Shown: positions 27,675-39,140 of the stretch, piece after piece
Layout: the number at the start of each line of letters is the position of its first letter
Position numbering within the stretch: the first letter of the stretch is position 1
Source of the DNA: Methylobacterium sp.
Lineage (GTDB): Bacteria; Pseudomonadota; Alphaproteobacteria; Rhizobiales; Beijerinckiaceae
DNA: 64,000 nucleotides
Assembly (NCBI GenBank): GCA_020252645.1
Contig: JADCCN010000013.1
Span: 110,805-174,804 of the forward strand
Direction of reading: 5' to 3'
Made by a program: the position numbers and the translations under genes
Notes under the pieces: model-generated
What the model was told of the DNA's origin: nothing
Databases searched by the model: none
Seen by the model: the letters and a program-made list of their open reading frames with translations, nothing else

Positions 27675-28982
27675 ATGCTTCACGATTCTGATCGCATCTT
27701 CACGAACCTCTACGGCCTGCACGACCCGGGCCTCAGGGCTGCGCTGAAACGCGGCAACTGGGATGGCACCAAGCACATCCTCTCGATGGGGCGGGACTGG
27801 ATCATCGACGAGATGAAGGCCTCGGGCCTGCGCGGGCGCGGTGGCGCGGGTTTCCCCACGGGCATGAAGTGGAGCTTCATGCCCAGGGTGAATGATGGCC
27901 GCCCGCATTATCTCGTTGTGAACGCCGATGAATCCGAGCCCGGCACCTGCAAGGATCGCGAGATCATGCGGCATGATCCGCATCTTCTCCTCGAAGGCTG
28001 CCTGATCGCGAGCTTCGCGATGGGCGCGCATGCGGCCTATATCTATATCCGTGGCGAATATATCGCCGAGCGGATCGCCTTGCAGAAGGCCGTCGACGAG
28101 GCCTATGCCGCGAATCTCGTGGGCAAGAACAATGTCCATGGCTATCCGTTTGACATCTATGTCCATCACGGGGCCGGCGCCTATATCTGCGGCGAGGAGA
28201 CGGCGTTGCTCGAAAGCCTCGAGGGCAAGAAGGGCCAGCCGCGTCTGAAGCCGCCATTCCCGGCGAATATGGGCCTCTATGGCTGCCCCACGACGGTCAA
28301 CAATGTGGAATCGATCGCCGTCGCCGGCACCATCCTGCGGCGCGGCGCGAGCTGGTTCGCAGGGATAGGCCGCCCGAACAATGTGGGCACCAAGCTCTTC
28401 TGTGTGTCGGGCCATGTGAACAAGCCCTGCAACGTGGAAGAGGCGATGGGCATCCCCTTCCGCGAATTGATCGACACGCATTGCGGCGGCATCAGAGGCG
28501 GCTGGGACAACCTTCTCGCGGTCATCCCCGGCGGTTCGTCCGTCCCTTGCGTGCCCGCCGAGCAGATCATCGACACGCCGATGGATTTCGACAGCCTGCG
28601 CGCCTTGCGCTCGGGCCTCGGCACGGCGGCGGTGATCGTGATGGACAAGTCGACCGACATTGTCCGCGCGATCGCGCGCATCTCGTATTTCTACAAGCAT
28701 GAATCCTGCGGCCAGTGCACGCCCTGCCGCGAGGGCACGGGCTGGATGTGGCGCGTGATGACCCGCATGGCCGAGGGCCGCGCCCAGAAGCGCGAGATCG
28801 ACATGCTGCTCGACGTGACGACGCGGGTGGAGGGCCACACGATCTGCGCTTTGGGCGATGCCGCAGCCTGGCCGATCCAGGGCCTGATCCGGCATTTCCG
28901 TCATGAGATCGAAGCGAAAATCGACCAATACGCGAGCAACCCGCACGAGGATCCCGTGCCGGTTCCGGTCGCGGCGGAGTGA
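27675..28982 (+). CDS. nuoF: NADH-quinone oxidoreductase subunit F
   Basis: The 435-residue 51-kDa-type subunit that binds NADH, FMN and [4Fe-4S] cluster N3. Seen: the flavin/nucleotide loop [37 protein letters not shown], and the cluster motif [15 protein letters not shown] with a fourth cysteine in [14 protein letters not shown]. The stop codon lies just before the nuoG start, in an overlapping GTGAATGCGATG. Confidence 0.98.
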   Translation: MLHDSDRIFTNLYGLHDPGLRAALKRGNWDGTKHILSMGRDWIIDEMKASGLRGRGGAGFPTGMKWSFMPRVNDGRPHYLVVNADESEPGTCKDREIMRHDPHLLLEGCLIASFAMGAHAAYIYIRGEYIAERIALQKAVDEAYAANLVGKNNVHGYPFDIYVHHGAGAYICGEETALLESLEGKKGQPRLKPPFPANMGLYGCPTTVNNVESIAVAGTILRRGASWFAGIGRPNNVGTKLFCVSGHVNKPCNVEEAMGIPFRELIDTHCGGIRGGWDNLLAVIPGGSSVPCVPAEQIIDTPMDFDSLRALRSGLGTAAVIVMDKSTDIVRAIARISYFYKHESCGQCTPCREGTGWMWRVMTRMAEGRAQKREIDMLLDVTTRVEGHTICALGDAAAWPIQGLIRHFRHEIEAKIDQYASNPHEDPVPVPVAAE

Positions 28983-28987
28983 ATGCG

Positions 28988-31066
28988 ATGACCAAGATCC
29001 TCGTCGATGAGACGGAAGTCGATGTGCCGCCGCATTACACTTTGCTGCAGGCGGTGGAGGCGGCCGGCGCGGAGGTTCCGCGCTTCTGCTACCATGAGCG
29101 GCTGTCGATCGCCGGCAATTGCCGCATGTGCCTTGTGGAAGTGAAGGGCGGGCCGCCGAAGCCCCAGGCCTCCTGCGCGATGAACGTGCGCGACCTGCGC
29201 GGCGGGCCGGATGGCGCGCTGCCGCAGATCTTCACGCGTTCGCCCATGGTGAAGAAGGCGCGCGAGGGCGTGATGGAGTTCATGCTCATCAACCACCCGC
29301 TCGATTGTCCGATCTGCGACCAGGGCGGCGAATGCGACCTGCAGGACCAGGCGATGGTCTATGGCAAGGATGCCTCGCGCTACCAGGAAGACAAGCGCGC
29401 GGTCGAGAACAAATATATCGGCCCGCTGGTGAAGACGGTGATGACGCGCTGCATCCATTGCACGCGCTGCGTCCGCTTCACCACGGAAGTGGCGGGCATT
29501 ACCGAACTCGGGCTTCTGGGCCGCGGCGAGGATGCCGAGATCACCACCTATCTCGAACGCGCGATGACGAGCGAACTTCAGGGCAATGTGATCGACCTCT
29601 GCCCGGTCGGCGCGCTCACCTCGCGGCCCTATGCCTTCCATGCCCGGCCCTGGGAATTGCAGAAGACCGAGTCGATCGACGTGATGGATGCGGTGGGCTC
29701 CGCCATCCGCGTCGATTCCCGCGGCCGCGAGGTGATGCGCATCATGCCGCGCGTCAACGAGGCGGTGAACGAGGAATGGATCTCGGACAAGACCCGCTTC
29801 ATCTGGGATGGCCTGAAGACCCAGCGCCTCGACCGCCCCTATATCCGCGAGAACGGCATGTTGCGCGCCGCCTCCTGGGGTGAGGCTTTCGCGGTGATCT
29901 CGGCCAGGGTGAAAGCCGCTTCCCCGGCGAAGATCGGCGCGCTGGCGGGCCAGCTCGCGGGCGTGGAAGAGATGTTCGCGCTGAAGGCCCTGATGGGCAG
30001 GCTTGGCTCGCCGAACCTGGACAGCCGCTTCCCCGGTTCGCCGCTCCACCCGAGGAATGGCCGCGCGAGCTACCTCTTCAATGCGACGATTGCAGGGATC
30101 GAGGATGCGGATTCGCTGGTGCTCATCGGTGCCAACCCCAAGAAGGAGGCGGCGGTGCTCAATGCGCGCATCCGCAAGCGCTATCTCAAGGGCGGCTTCG
30201 AGGTGAAGGTGATCGGCGAGAAGGTCGAGTTTTCCTATCCCGTCACCTATCTCGGCGCGGGGCCGGAAACGCTCGCCGCACTCATCCGGGATGCCAGGGC
30301 CGAAGAGGGCCGGAAGCCGCTGGTGATCATGGGGCAGGGGGCGCTGAACCGCGCGGATGGCGCTGCGATCTACGCGATGGCGATTGCGCTGGCCGAGAAG
30401 CTCGGCGCTCTTCGCGCGGAGTGGAACGGCTTCTCCGTGCTCCATACCGAAGCCAGTGCGGTTGGCGCGCTCGATCTCGGCTTCGTGCCGCAAGAAAACC
30501 ACGATGGATCGGGCGGGCTTGATACGGCCGGCATGCTCAGGCCGGGTGCGCTCGACGTGCTGTTCAATCTCGGCGCGGATGAGGTTGAAATCCCCGCCGG
30601 GGCCTTCGTCGTCTATCAGGGCACGCATGGCGATCGGGGGGCGCATCGCGCCGACGTGATCCTGCCGGGAGCGGCCTATACGGAAAAATCGGCGACCTAT
30701 GTGAACCTCGAGGGCCGGGTGCAGCTCACCAACCGCGCGATCTTCCCAATCGGCGAAGCGAAGGAAGACTGGGCGATCCTGCGGGCTTTATCCGATGCGC
30801 TGGGCCAGAAGCTGCCCTTCGACAGCCTCAACGCCCTGCGCGCTGTGCTCTATGCCGAGTTCCCGCATCTTGCCGGCATCGACCAGATCGCGGCCGGTGA
30901 TGCGGCGTTGCTCGCCAGGCTCGGCAGGGCGGATGCGAAGCCGGACAAGGCGCCTTTCGTGAACGCGGTGCAGGCGTTCCATCTCACCAATGCGATTGCC
31001 CGCGCCTCCAGGGTGATGGGCGAATGCGCGAGCCTCGCGGCGGCCCCGGCCGTGGCGGCGGAATAA
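28988..31066 (+). CDS. nuoG: NADH-quinone oxidoreductase subunit G
   Basis: The 692-residue 75-kDa-type subunit that relays electrons through three clusters. [2Fe-2S] N1b: [20 protein letters not shown]; His-Cys3 N5 and N4 ligands: [19 protein letters not shown] and [12 protein letters not shown], with [15 protein letters not shown] following. The C-terminal molybdopterin-oxidoreductase-like fold has no cofactor role. Start ATG 28988 is chosen over GTG 28979 (which overlaps the nuoF end) because GGAGTGA is well placed and the protein begins [13 protein letters not shown], the usual N-terminus. Confidence 0.97.
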   Translation: MTKILVDETEVDVPPHYTLLQAVEAAGAEVPRFCYHERLSIAGNCRMCLVEVKGGPPKPQASCAMNVRDLRGGPDGALPQIFTRSPMVKKAREGVMEFMLINHPLDCPICDQGGECDLQDQAMVYGKDASRYQEDKRAVENKYIGPLVKTVMTRCIHCTRCVRFTTEVAGITELGLLGRGEDAEITTYLERAMTSELQGNVIDLCPVGALTSRPYAFHARPWELQKTESIDVMDAVGSAIRVDSRGREVMRIMPRVNEAVNEEWISDKTRFIWDGLKTQRLDRPYIRENGMLRAASWGEAFAVISARVKAASPAKIGALAGQLAGVEEMFALKALMGRLGSPNLDSRFPGSPLHPRNGRASYLFNATIAGIEDADSLVLIGANPKKEAAVLNARIRKRYLKGGFEVKVIGEKVEFSYPVTYLGAGPETLAALIRDARAEEGRKPLVIMGQGALNRADGAAIYAMAIALAEKLGALRAEWNGFSVLHTEASAVGALDLGFVPQENHDGSGGLDTAGMLRPGALDVLFNLGADEVEIPAGAFVVYQGTHGDRGAHRADVILPGAAYTEKSATYVNLEGRVQLTNRAIFPIGEAKEDWAILRALSDALGQKLPFDSLNALRAVLYAEFPHLAGIDQIAAGDAALLARLGRADAKPDKAPFVNAVQAFHLTNAIARASRVMGECASLAAAPAVAAE

Positions 31067-31077
31067 GGAGCGGAACC

Positions 31078-32244
31078 GTGGTCGATTATACGCCTCCTGC
31101 CAGGAAATCGCTCGTTGGGCCCATCCTGCTCGGCACGGTCGTGCTCGGCCTGCTGGCGGTTCTCGGCTTCGTGGCCTTCATCATGCTGCGCTATCTCGTG
31201 ATGGAGACGACGTGGTTCGTGCCGCTGCTGATCGTGGCCGGCAAGACGCTGCTGCTGCTTGCGGGTCTCCTGATCTTCATCGCCTATATCCTGCTGGCGG
31301 ATCGGAAGATCTGGGCGGCGGTGCAGCTCAGGCGCGGCCCGAACGTGGTCGGACCCTGGGGTCTGCTGCAGAGCTTCGCGGATTTCCTGAAATTCGTGCT
31401 GAAGGAGCCGGTCATCCCGGCCTCGGCCGACAAGGTGCTGTTCCTGCTGGCGCCGCTGCTCACCTGCGTGCTGGCGCTCGCGGCCTGGGCGGTGATCCCC
31501 GTGAATGCGGGCTGGGCGATCGCGGATATCAATGTCGGCGTGCTCTACATCTTCGCGATCTCCTCGCTGGGTGTTTATGGCATCATCATCGGCGGCTGGG
31601 CCTCGAACTCGAAATATCCGTTCCTTGGCGCGCTGCGTTCGGCGGCGCAGATGGTTTCCTATGAAGTCTCCATCGGTTTCGTGATCATCACCGTGCTGAT
31701 GCTGGTGGGCTCGCTGAACCTCACGGATATCGTGCTGGCCCAGCAGAATTCCGGCCCCGCGCAATGGCTCGGCGTGCCGTGGTTCACGATGCTGAACTGG
31801 TTCTTCATCCCGCTCTTCCCGATGTTCGTGATCTTCTTCATCTCGGCTCTGGCCGAGACGAACCGGCCGCCTTTCGACCTTCCGGAAGCGGAATCCGAAC
31901 TCGTGGCGGGCTTCATGTCGGAATACGGGTCCACCCCCTATCTTCTGTTCATGCTCGGCGAATATGTGGCCATCATGACCATGTGCGCGCTGACGGTGAT
32001 CCTTTTCCTCGGCGGCTGGACGCCCCCGCTCGCCATTGCGCCCTTCACTCTCGTACCGGGGGTGGTGTGGTTTGTGCTCAAGGTCTGTGTGGTGTTCTTC
32101 GGCTTCGCGATGGTGAAGGCGATGGTGCCCCGCTACCGCTATGACCAGCTGATGCGCCTGGGCTGGAAGGTGTTCCTGCCGCTCAGTCTTGCGGCGGTGG
32201 TCATCGTTGCGAGCGTCCTGCAGCTCACGGGGTGGTATCGCTGA
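31078..32244 (+). CDS. nuoH: NADH-quinone oxidoreductase subunit H, N-terminally extended
   Basis: Membrane subunit at the junction of the two arms of complex I and part of the quinone channel. The GTG at 31078 follows AAGGAG at seven bases and gives 388 residues, about 40 more than common alphaproteobacterial NuoH. The extra part (residues 8-35) is an additional hydrophobic helix before the usual start region. Core signatures: [19 protein letters not shown] and [20 protein letters not shown]. The C-terminus ends LQLTGWYR. The stop overlaps the next small gene. Confidence 0.95.
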   Translation: MVDYTPPARKSLVGPILLGTVVLGLLAVLGFVAFIMLRYLVMETTWFVPLLIVAGKTLLLLAGLLIFIAYILLADRKIWAAVQLRRGPNVVGPWGLLQSFADFLKFVLKEPVIPASADKVLFLLAPLLTCVLALAAWAVIPVNAGWAIADINVGVLYIFAISSLGVYGIIIGGWASNSKYPFLGALRSAAQMVSYEVSIGFVIITVLMLVGSLNLTDIVLAQQNSGPAQWLGVPWFTMLNWFFIPLFPMFVIFFISALAETNRPPFDLPEAESELVAGFMSEYGSTPYLLFMLGEYVAIMTMCALTVILFLGGWTPPLAIAPFTLVPGVVWFVLKVCVVFFGFAMVKAMVPRYRYDQLMRLGWKVFLPLSLAAVVIVASVLQLTGWYR

Positions 32245-32462
32245 TGGCGCTGGCGCTGGGTGCCCTGCTGGGAGCGCTCACCGGGCTGGCGCTGGCGCTG
32301 GCGCAGGTGAAGCTCGTCCGAATCTATGCCGCCGGCAAGCCCGAGCATATCCGGCAGCGCGCCTATGACACGATCGACCAGCTGAAGCTCACGAGTTTCC
32401 TCGGTCTGCCGCTCATTTTCTCGATCATCGGCTACATGCTGGCCGTTTCGTATTTCGGATAG
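32244..32462 (+). CDS. Small two-helix membrane protein between nuoH and nuoI
   Basis: A 72-residue product whose ATG shares one base with the nuoH stop (TGATG). It has a hydrophobic N-terminal helix (ALALGALLGALTGLALALAQ), a basic loop KLVRIYAAGKPEHIRQRAYD, and a second helix (FLGLPLIFSIIGYMLAV). No known subunit matches. Overlap with nuoH and 12 bp to nuoI show it is translated with complex I; an accessory membrane subunit or assembly factor is inference. Confidence 0.62.
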   Translation: MALALGALLGALTGLALALAQVKLVRIYAAGKPEHIRQRAYDTIDQLKLTSFLGLPLIFSIIGYMLAVSYFG

Positions 32463-32474
32463 GGAGCCGGGACA

Positions 32475-32963
32475 ATGGCACTCGCACAGGCCGCCAGGGG
32501 CCTTCTCCTGAAGGAGTTCGTCTCAGCCTTCGTGCTGACGATGCGCTATTTCTTCAAACCGAAGCCCACGCTGAACTATCCTTTCGAGAAGGGGCGTCTC
32601 TCTCCGCGCTTTCGCGGCGAGCATGCCTTGCGCCGCTACCCCAACGGGGAAGAGCGCTGCATCGCCTGCAAGCTCTGCGAGGCGGTCTGCCCCGCGCAGG
32701 CCATCACCATCGAGGCCGGCCCGCGCCGCAACGACGGCACGCGGCGCACGACCCGCTACGACATCGACATGACGAAATGCATCTATTGCGGCTTCTGCCA
32801 GGAAGCCTGCCCGGTGGATGCGATCGTCGAGGGGCCGAATTTCGAATTCGCGACCGAAACGCGCGAGGAGCTTTTCTACAACAAGGAAAAGCTGCTTGCG
32901 AACGGCGCGCGCTGGGAGCGGGAAATCGCGCGCAATATCGCGATGGACGCGCCATATCGCTAA
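32475..32963 (+). CDS. nuoI: NADH-quinone oxidoreductase subunit I
   Basis: 162-residue ferredoxin-like subunit with two [4Fe-4S] clusters (N6a, N6b): [16 protein letters not shown] and [16 protein letters not shown]. The N-terminal amphipathic segment ([18 protein letters not shown]) lies on the membrane surface. The length and C-terminal [17 protein letters not shown] are typical of alphaproteobacteria. Confidence 0.98.
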   Translation: MALAQAARGLLLKEFVSAFVLTMRYFFKPKPTLNYPFEKGRLSPRFRGEHALRRYPNGEERCIACKLCEAVCPAQAITIEAGPRRNDGTRRTTRYDIDMTKCIYCGFCQEACPVDAIVEGPNFEFATETREELFYNKEKLLANGARWEREIARNIAMDAPYR

Positions 32964-32977
32964 CGGGAAACCGAACC

Positions 32978-33637
32978 ATGTCCGTCGTCTCCCTCTTCTT
33001 CTACCTCTTTTCCAGCGTGCTGATCGCCTCGGCCGTGATGGTCGTGGCGAGCCGCAACCCGGTGCATGCGGTGCTCTTTCTCATCCTCGCCTTCTTCAAT
33101 GCGGCGGGCCTGTTCCTGCTGATGGGGGCGGAGTTCCTCGCGATGATCCTCGTCGTCGTCTATGTCGGCGCGGTGGCGGTGCTGTTCCTCTTCGTCGTGA
33201 TGATGCTCGATGTGGATTTCGCCGAGTTGCGGCAGGGCTTCCTGCAATATCTGCCGCTGGGCGCCCTGATTTCGGCGATCTTCTTCATCGAGATCGCGCT
33301 GGTGGTCGGCACCTGGCAATTGGCGCCCGATGCGCTGGCCATGCGCAAGGCCGCGACCGCGACGCCGGTGGACGCCATGAACGCCCGCGCGCTCGGCCGC
33401 GTGCTCTACACGGAATATGTCTATTTCTTCCAGGCGGCGGGTTTGATCCTGCTCGTCGCGATGATCGGCGCGATCGTGCTCACCTTGCGTGAGCGCGAGG
33501 GCGTGCGCCGCCAGAGCATTCCGCAGCAGAATGCGCGCACCAAGGCCGGCTCGATGGTCGTTGTCGATGTGCCGGTGGGGCAGGGCGTTTCCAATGAGGG
33601 CGTGTTCCGCAAGGACGCGGCCGGGCAGAAGGTTTGA
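32978..33637 (+). CDS. nuoJ: NADH-quinone oxidoreductase subunit J
   Basis: A 219-residue membrane subunit with five helices. The conserved [20 protein letters not shown] in helix 3 is the family hallmark. The C-terminal tail after residue 165 is hydrophilic ([20 protein letters not shown]). Start 32978 lies 14 bp after nuoI; earlier in-frame starts fall inside nuoI. Confidence 0.97.
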   Translation: MSVVSLFFYLFSSVLIASAVMVVASRNPVHAVLFLILAFFNAAGLFLLMGAEFLAMILVVVYVGAVAVLFLFVVMMLDVDFAELRQGFLQYLPLGALISAIFFIEIALVVGTWQLAPDALAMRKAATATPVDAMNARALGRVLYTEYVYFFQAAGLILLVAMIGAIVLTLREREGVRRQSIPQQNARTKAGSMVVVDVPVGQGVSNEGVFRKDAAGQKV

Positions 33638-33642
33638 GGACG

Positions 33643-33951
33643 ATGGAGATCGGTCTTTCGCATTATCTCGTCGTCGCGGGCGCGCTTTTCACGATCGGCG
33701 TGTTCGGCATCTTCATCAACCGCAAGAACGTGATCGTGATCCTGATGTCGATCGAGCTGATCCTGCTCGCGGTGAACATCAACTTCGTGGCGTTCTCCAT
33801 GCATCTGAGGGATCTGACCGGACAGGTCTTCGCGATGCTCGTGCTGACGGTGGCGGCGGCGGAGGCCGCGATCGGGCTCGCCATCCTCGTCGTCTATTTC
33901 CGCAACCGCGGCACGATTGCGGTTGAGGACATCAACGTGATGAAGGGCTGA
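33643..33951 (+). CDS. nuoK: NADH-quinone oxidoreductase subunit K
   Basis: A 102-residue subunit with three helices: [39 protein letters not shown] with the proton-channel Glu, and [20 protein letters not shown] with the second conserved Glu. It starts five bases after the nuoJ stop, with GAGGA overlapping. A palindromic repeat separates it from nuoL. Confidence 0.98.
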   Translation: MEIGLSHYLVVAGALFTIGVFGIFINRKNVIVILMSIELILLAVNINFVAFSMHLRDLTGQVFAMLVLTVAAAEAAIGLAILVVYFRNRGTIAVEDINVMKG

Positions 33952-34019
33952 CGCATGATCCCGAAAAGTGGATTCCGGTTTTCGCCGGCGCGGACCTGCG
34001 GTTCGGAACAGATCATGCG
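33952..34019. repeat. Palindromic repeat between nuoK and nuoL
   Basis: Ends CGCATGATC / GATCATGCG are perfect inverted repeats enclosing the core GAAAAGTGGATTCCGGTTTTC. It belongs to the same family as 4197-4299 and 63844-64000, and its core matches the in-frame copies in the kinase gene. Confidence 0.9.
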
Positions 34020-34040
34020 TGAAGGTAAGGGGCTCGCATA

Positions 34041-36170
34041 ATGGCTACGGCAATTGTCTTTCTGCCGCTGCTCGGCTTCCTGATCGCCGGCATCGCGAGC
34101 CTTCTGGCGCACAGGCCGGCCCGCGAGGCGGATGTGATCGCCTTCGGGAAGGCGGATCATTCGGACCATCGGCATGGTTCGCACGGCCACGCCGCGCAGG
34201 GCCATGATGCCCATGGTCACGACGACCATCACCATGACGACCACCACCATGACGACCACCATGCGCCCGAGCCCTCGCCGCATCCGGAAGCGGTGTCGCG
34301 CTTCGCGGAAGTGCTGACCACGGGCTTCCTGATGGTTGCCTGCATCCTCTCCTGGGTGCTGTTCACGCAGATCGCGCTGGGCAGCGCGCAGCCCGTCCGC
34401 ATCACACTCGCCTCGTGGATCCATGTCGGGGATTTCGTGGCCGACTGGACCATCCGCGTCGATACGCTGACGGCGGTGATGCTGGTGGTGGTGACGACCG
34501 TCTCGGCGCTCGTGCACCTCTATTCGATCGGCTACATGCACGAAGACGCAGGCAGGCCGCGTTTCATGGCCTATCTCTCGCTCTTCACCTTCGCGATGCT
34601 GATGCTCGTGACGGCCGACAATCTCGTCCAGATGTTCTTCGGCTGGGAAGGCGTGGGCCTCGCGAGCTACCTGCTGATCGGCTTCTGGTTCAGGAAGAAA
34701 TCCGCCAACGACGCCGCGATGAAGGCCTTCATCGTGAACCGCGTCGGCGATTTCGGCTTCGCGCTCGGCATCTTCCTCGTCTTCTGGGTGTTCGGCGCCG
34801 TGAGCTTCGATCCGATCTTCGCCGCCGTGCCCGGCAAGGCGAAGGAAGTGGTCAGCTTCCTCGGCTTCCATCTCAACGCGCTCGAACTTGCCTGCTGCCT
34901 GCTCTTCATGGGCGCGATGGGCAAGTCCGCGCAGTTCCTGCTGCATACCTGGCTGCCGGATGCGATGGAGGGCCCGACCCCGGTCTCCGCGCTCATCCAT
35001 GCCGCGACCATGGTGACGGCCGGCGTCTTCATGGTGGCGCGCCTGTCGCCGCTTTTCGAGGCGACCCATTTCGCGCTTGCGCTGGTGCTGATCTTCGGCG
35101 CGACGACGGCGATCTTCGCCGCGACCATCGGCCTTGTGCAGAACGACATCAAGCGCGTGATCGCCTATTCGACCTGCTCGCAGCTCGGCTACATGTTCGT
35201 GGCGCTCGGTTCCGGCCTTTATGCCGGCGGCATCTACCACCTCTTCACGCATGCCTTCTTCAAGGCGCTGCTGTTTCTGGGGGCAGGCTCGGTCATCCAT
35301 GCGATGCACCATGAGCAGGACATCCGGAAGATGGGCGGGCTCGTGCGTGTGATCCCCTTCACCGCCGCGATGATGTTCATCGGCAATATCGCGCTGACGG
35401 GCTTCCCCTTCACGGCCGGCTATTACTCGAAGGACGCGATCATCGAGGCGGCCTACGTGGCGCATACGCCGGGGCACGTCTATGCTTTCCTCTGCGTGGT
35501 GCTCGCGGCGGGCTTCACCTCGTTTTATTCCTGGCGGCTCTATTTCCTCACCTTCCTGGGTGAGACGCGCGCGGACAAGCACATCTTCGAGCAGGCGCAT
35601 GAAAGCCCGCTTGTGATGCTGGTGCCGCTCGGCGTGCTTGCGGCGGGTGCATTCCTTGCCGGGGCGCCCTTCGCGCATTCCTTCCTGTCGGATGCGACGG
35701 GCGCCTTCTGGAAGGGCTCGCTCTTCACGGGGCCCGAGAACCACGTGCTGCACGACATGCATGATCCCGCAAAACTGCCGCGCTGGGTGGTGTGGTCGCC
35801 CTTCGTGATGATGGTCGGCGGATTTGTGCTCGCCTACCTCTTCTATCTGCGCTGGCCGCGGATTCCGGGCCAGATCGCGGAGCGGCACCCGGCGATCTAC
35901 CGCTTCCTTCTCAACAAGTGGTATTTCGACGAGCTCTACGACCTGATCTTCGTGCGCCCCGCGCGCTGGCTCGGCCGCTTCCTGTGGAAGAAGGGTGACG
36001 GCATGATCATCGACGGCTTCGGGCCGGATGGCGTTTCGGCTCTCGCCGTGAAGATCGCCGGCCGCGTGATGAAACTGCAGACCGGTTACGTCTATCACTA
36101 CGCTCTGGCGATGCTGCTTGGCGTCGCGGGCTTCGTGACCTGGTATCTTTATTCCGGGGGAGCCCACTGA
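34041..36170 (+). CDS. nuoL: NADH-quinone oxidoreductase subunit L with histidine-rich loop
   Basis: The 709-residue antiporter-like proton-pumping subunit. Core signatures: [39 protein letters not shown] sequence with its Lys and Glu, [19 protein letters not shown] and the lateral helix at the C-terminus. After the first helix, residues about 37-80 form an insert with more than 15 histidines ([20 protein letters not shown] and onwards). The stop overlaps nuoM by one base. Confidence 0.97.
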   Translation: MATAIVFLPLLGFLIAGIASLLAHRPAREADVIAFGKADHSDHRHGSHGHAAQGHDAHGHDDHHHDDHHHDDHHAPEPSPHPEAVSRFAEVLTTGFLMVACILSWVLFTQIALGSAQPVRITLASWIHVGDFVADWTIRVDTLTAVMLVVVTTVSALVHLYSIGYMHEDAGRPRFMAYLSLFTFAMLMLVTADNLVQMFFGWEGVGLASYLLIGFWFRKKSANDAAMKAFIVNRVGDFGFALGIFLVFWVFGAVSFDPIFAAVPGKAKEVVSFLGFHLNALELACCLLFMGAMGKSAQFLLHTWLPDAMEGPTPVSALIHAATMVTAGVFMVARLSPLFEATHFALALVLIFGATTAIFAATIGLVQNDIKRVIAYSTCSQLGYMFVALGSGLYAGGIYHLFTHAFFKALLFLGAGSVIHAMHHEQDIRKMGGLVRVIPFTAAMMFIGNIALTGFPFTAGYYSKDAIIEAAYVAHTPGHVYAFLCVVLAAGFTSFYSWRLYFLTFLGETRADKHIFEQAHESPLVMLVPLGVLAAGAFLAGAPFAHSFLSDATGAFWKGSLFTGPENHVLHDMHDPAKLPRWVVWSPFVMMVGGFVLAYLFYLRWPRIPGQIAERHPAIYRFLLNKWYFDELYDLIFVRPARWLGRFLWKKGDGMIIDGFGPDGVSALAVKIAGRVMKLQTGYVYHYALAMLLGVAGFVTWYLYSGGAH

Positions 36171-37672
36171 TGTTCGGATTTGGCATTCTCTCGGGGCTCC
36201 TGGTCCTGCCGCTGGCAGGCGCGGCCTTCGTGCTCCTGCAGAAGGATGACGAGGCGGGCCGGCGCAACATGCGCTGGGGCGCTTTCTGGACCACGATCGT
36301 CACCTTCCTTTTGAGCCTGGTCGCGCTCTCCCGGTTTGATGCCGCGAAGGCAGGCTTCCAGCTCGTGGAGCGCAAGGCCTGGCTCGGCACCGAGATCACC
36401 TACCAGCTCGGCGTCGACGGCATCGCGATGCCCTTCGTGATGCTGACGACCTTCCTGATGCCTTTCTGCATCGCGGCCTCGTTCAACGCGATCAGCAAGC
36501 GCGAGAAGGAGTATTACGCGCTGTTCCTGGCTCTCGAGACGCTGATGATCGGCGTGTTCGTGGCGCTCGATCTCGTGCTGTTCTACGCCTTCTTCGAGGC
36601 GGGGCTCATCCCGATGTTCCTGATCATCGGCATCTGGGGCGGCGCGCGGCGCATCTATGCGAGCTTCAAGTTCTTTCTCTACACGCTGCTCGGCTCCGTG
36701 CTGATGCTCATCGCCATCATGGCGATGTACTGGACGGCGGGCACGGCGGATATCGTGAAGCTGCTCGCCTTCAAGTTCCCCTCGAACATGCAGTACTGGC
36801 TGTGGCTGGCCTTCTTCGCGAGCTTCGCGGTGAAGATGCCGATGTGGCCGGTGCATACCTGGCTCCCCGATGCGCATGTGGAAGCGCCGACCGCCGGTTC
36901 GGTGATCCTCGCGGGCATCCTCCTGAAGATGGGCGGCTACGGCTTCCTGCGCTTCTCGATCCCGATGTTCCCCGAGGCGAGCCTCTATTTTGCGAATTTC
37001 GTCTTCGCGCTCTCGGTGATCGCCATCATCTACACCTCGCTGGTCGCGATGATGCAGGAGGACATCAAGAAGCTGATCGCCTATTCCTCCGTGGCGCATA
37101 TGGGTTTCGTGACGATGGGCCTTTTCACGCTGAACGCGCAAGGTGTTCAGGGCGCGGTGTTCCAGATGGTGAGCCACGGGCTCGTTTCCGGCGCGCTCTT
37201 CCTCTGCGTCGGCGTGGTCTATGACCGCATGCATACCCGCGAGATCGCGGCCTATGGCGGCCTCGTGAACAGGATGCCGCTCTATGCGCTGGCATTCCTG
37301 CTCTTCACCATGGCGAATGTGGGCCTGCCGGGCACGTCGGGCTTCGTGGGGGAGTTCCTCACGCTGCTCGCCTCCTTCAAGGCGAATACCTGGGTCGCGT
37401 TCGGCGCGACGACCGGCGTCATCCTCTCGGCGGCCTATGCGCTCTGGCTCTTCGCCCGCGTCGTCTATGGCCGGATCGAGACGCACGCGCTTGGATCGAT
37501 CCCCGATCTCTCGCTGCGCGAGATCGCGATCCTCGCGCCGCTCGCCGTGCTCGTCATCTATTACGGCGTGCAGCCGAACGCGATTCTCTCCATGAGCCAG
37601 GCGAGCGTGGATGCGCTGATCGCCGGGTTGCAATCCGGGCTGCCGGCCAAGGCCGCGGCGCTTGTGAAATAA
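36170..37672 (+). CDS. nuoM: NADH-quinone oxidoreductase subunit M
   Basis: A 500-residue antiporter-like subunit with about 14 helices. Seen: [20 protein letters not shown] with the conserved Glu, [20 protein letters not shown] and [20 protein letters not shown] with conserved Lys residues, and [16 protein letters not shown]. It is coupled to nuoL by a TGATG overlap and followed by nuoN at 11 bp. Confidence 0.98.
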   Translation: MFGFGILSGLLVLPLAGAAFVLLQKDDEAGRRNMRWGAFWTTIVTFLLSLVALSRFDAAKAGFQLVERKAWLGTEITYQLGVDGIAMPFVMLTTFLMPFCIAASFNAISKREKEYYALFLALETLMIGVFVALDLVLFYAFFEAGLIPMFLIIGIWGGARRIYASFKFFLYTLLGSVLMLIAIMAMYWTAGTADIVKLLAFKFPSNMQYWLWLAFFASFAVKMPMWPVHTWLPDAHVEAPTAGSVILAGILLKMGGYGFLRFSIPMFPEASLYFANFVFALSVIAIIYTSLVAMMQEDIKKLIAYSSVAHMGFVTMGLFTLNAQGVQGAVFQMVSHGLVSGALFLCVGVVYDRMHTREIAAYGGLVNRMPLYALAFLLFTMANVGLPGTSGFVGEFLTLLASFKANTWVAFGATTGVILSAAYALWLFARVVYGRIETHALGSIPDLSLREIAILAPLAVLVIYYGVQPNAILSMSQASVDALIAGLQSGLPAKAAALVK

Positions 37673-37683
37673 CGGGTGAAGCC

Positions 37684-39126
37684 ATGAATGTTCCCGTTTC
37701 TCCCGTTCCCGATTTCGGCCCGGCCTTGCCGGAAATCCTGCTGGCGGTGACTGCACTGGCGCTGGTGCTGATCGGCGCTTTCCGGGGTGATGGTGCCAAG
37801 AAGCTGATCGACGGCATCGCCATCACCGCGCTGCTGGTGGCCGGCCTGCTGCTGATTGACCAGAGCCCCGGTCGTGTCTCGACCTTCAACGAGGCCTTCG
37901 TGGTCGACAGCTTCGCCCGCGTGATGAAGATGCTCACGCTGATCGGCGCGATTGCCGCGATTGTCATGTCCACGCGCTTCCTGCGCGAGGCGAAGATCGC
38001 GCGGTTCGAATACACGATCCTCATCCTGCTCTCCACCATCGGCATGATGATGATGTGCTCGGCCAACGAGCTGATCTCGCTCTATCTCGGTGTCGAGCTG
38101 CAGAGCCTCGCGCTCTACGTCATCGCGACCATGAACCGCGACGACGAGAAAAGCGCCGAAGCGGGCCTGAAGTATTTCGTGCTCGGTGCGCTCTCCTCGG
38201 GCATGCTGCTCTACGGCATGAGCCTCGTCTATGGCTTTACGGGCTCGGTGACCTTCCCGGCCATTGCCAAGGCGGTTTCCGCGCCTGGGGGTGCGGGCGT
38301 GATGTTCGGGCTTGTCTTCATCGTGGCGGGCCTCGCCTTCAAGATGAGCGTCGTGCCGTTCCACATGTGGACGCCTGATGTCTATGAAGGCGCGCCCACG
38401 CCCGTGGCGGCCTTCATCGCGACCGCGCCGAAGATGGCCGCCGTGGCGATGACCGTGCGCATCCTCGTCGATGGCTTCCTGCCGGTTCTGAAGGACTGGC
38501 AGCCGATCATCATCTTCGTGGCCATCGCCTCGATGGGCCTCGGGGCCTTTGCCGGCATCGGCCAGCGCAACATCAAGCGCCTGATGGCCTATTCCTCGAT
38601 CGGCAACATGGGCTACGCGCTGGTGGGCCTCGCGGCCGGCACGATTGCCGGTGTGGAAGGCATCGTGATCTTCATGGCCATCTACCTCGCCATGACGATC
38701 GGCGTTTTCGCGGTGATCCTCGCGATGCAGATTGATGGCCGGCGCGTGGAGCAGATCACGGATCTCGCCGGTGCCGCGCGCACCAGTCCAGGCCTTGCCT
38801 TCGCGATGGCGGCGCTGCTTTTCTCGCTGATCGGGATTCCGCCGCTCGCGGGCTTCTTTGCGAAGTTCTATGTCTTCGCGGCCGCGATCGAGGCGAAGCT
38901 TTTCGTTCTGGCGGTGATCGGCATCGTCTCGAGCGTGGTTTCGGCCTATTACTACCTGCGGATCATCAAGGTGATGTATTTCGATGAGCCGGCCCCGGCC
39001 TTCCAGCCCATGGCCATCGAGATCAAGAGCCTGATGTGGCTCTCGGCCGGCTTCGTGCTGCTTTTCGCGATTGTCGCCGGCCCGCTGAAGAATGTCGCGG
39101 CGCTCGCCGCGAAGTCGCTGTTCTGA
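37684..39126 (+). CDS. nuoN: NADH-quinone oxidoreductase subunit N
   Basis: The 480-residue third antiporter-like subunit. Seen: CSANELISLYLGVELQSLAL with the conserved Glu, KMSVVPFHMWTPDVYEGAP, IKRLMAYSSIGNMGYALVGL and FSLIGIPPLAGFFAKFYVF. It ends the complex I genes; birA begins within 15 bp, so the transcript probably continues. Confidence 0.98.
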   Translation: MNVPVSPVPDFGPALPEILLAVTALALVLIGAFRGDGAKKLIDGIAITALLVAGLLLIDQSPGRVSTFNEAFVVDSFARVMKMLTLIGAIAAIVMSTRFLREAKIARFEYTILILLSTIGMMMMCSANELISLYLGVELQSLALYVIATMNRDDEKSAEAGLKYFVLGALSSGMLLYGMSLVYGFTGSVTFPAIAKAVSAPGGAGVMFGLVFIVAGLAFKMSVVPFHMWTPDVYEGAPTPVAAFIATAPKMAAVAMTVRILVDGFLPVLKDWQPIIIFVAIASMGLGAFAGIGQRNIKRLMAYSSIGNMGYALVGLAAGTIAGVEGIVIFMAIYLAMTIGVFAVILAMQIDGRRVEQITDLAGAARTSPGLAFAMAALLFSLIGIPPLAGFFAKFYVFAAAIEAKLFVLAVIGIVSSVVSAYYYLRIIKVMYFDEPAPAFQPMAIEIKSLMWLSAGFVLLFAIVAGPLKNVAALAAKSLF

Positions 39127-39140
39127 GTGGCCGGGCAAGA

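Noticed and set aside
34200..34265. Minisatellite or CRISPR-like repeat
   Set aside because: The repeats are in frame and code the histidine-rich NuoL loop; spacers and regular length are lacking.
33894..36167. 757-codon minus-strand open frame opposite nuoL
   Set aside because: Its apparent repeats are the complement of the NuoL histidine codons; no independent coding evidence.
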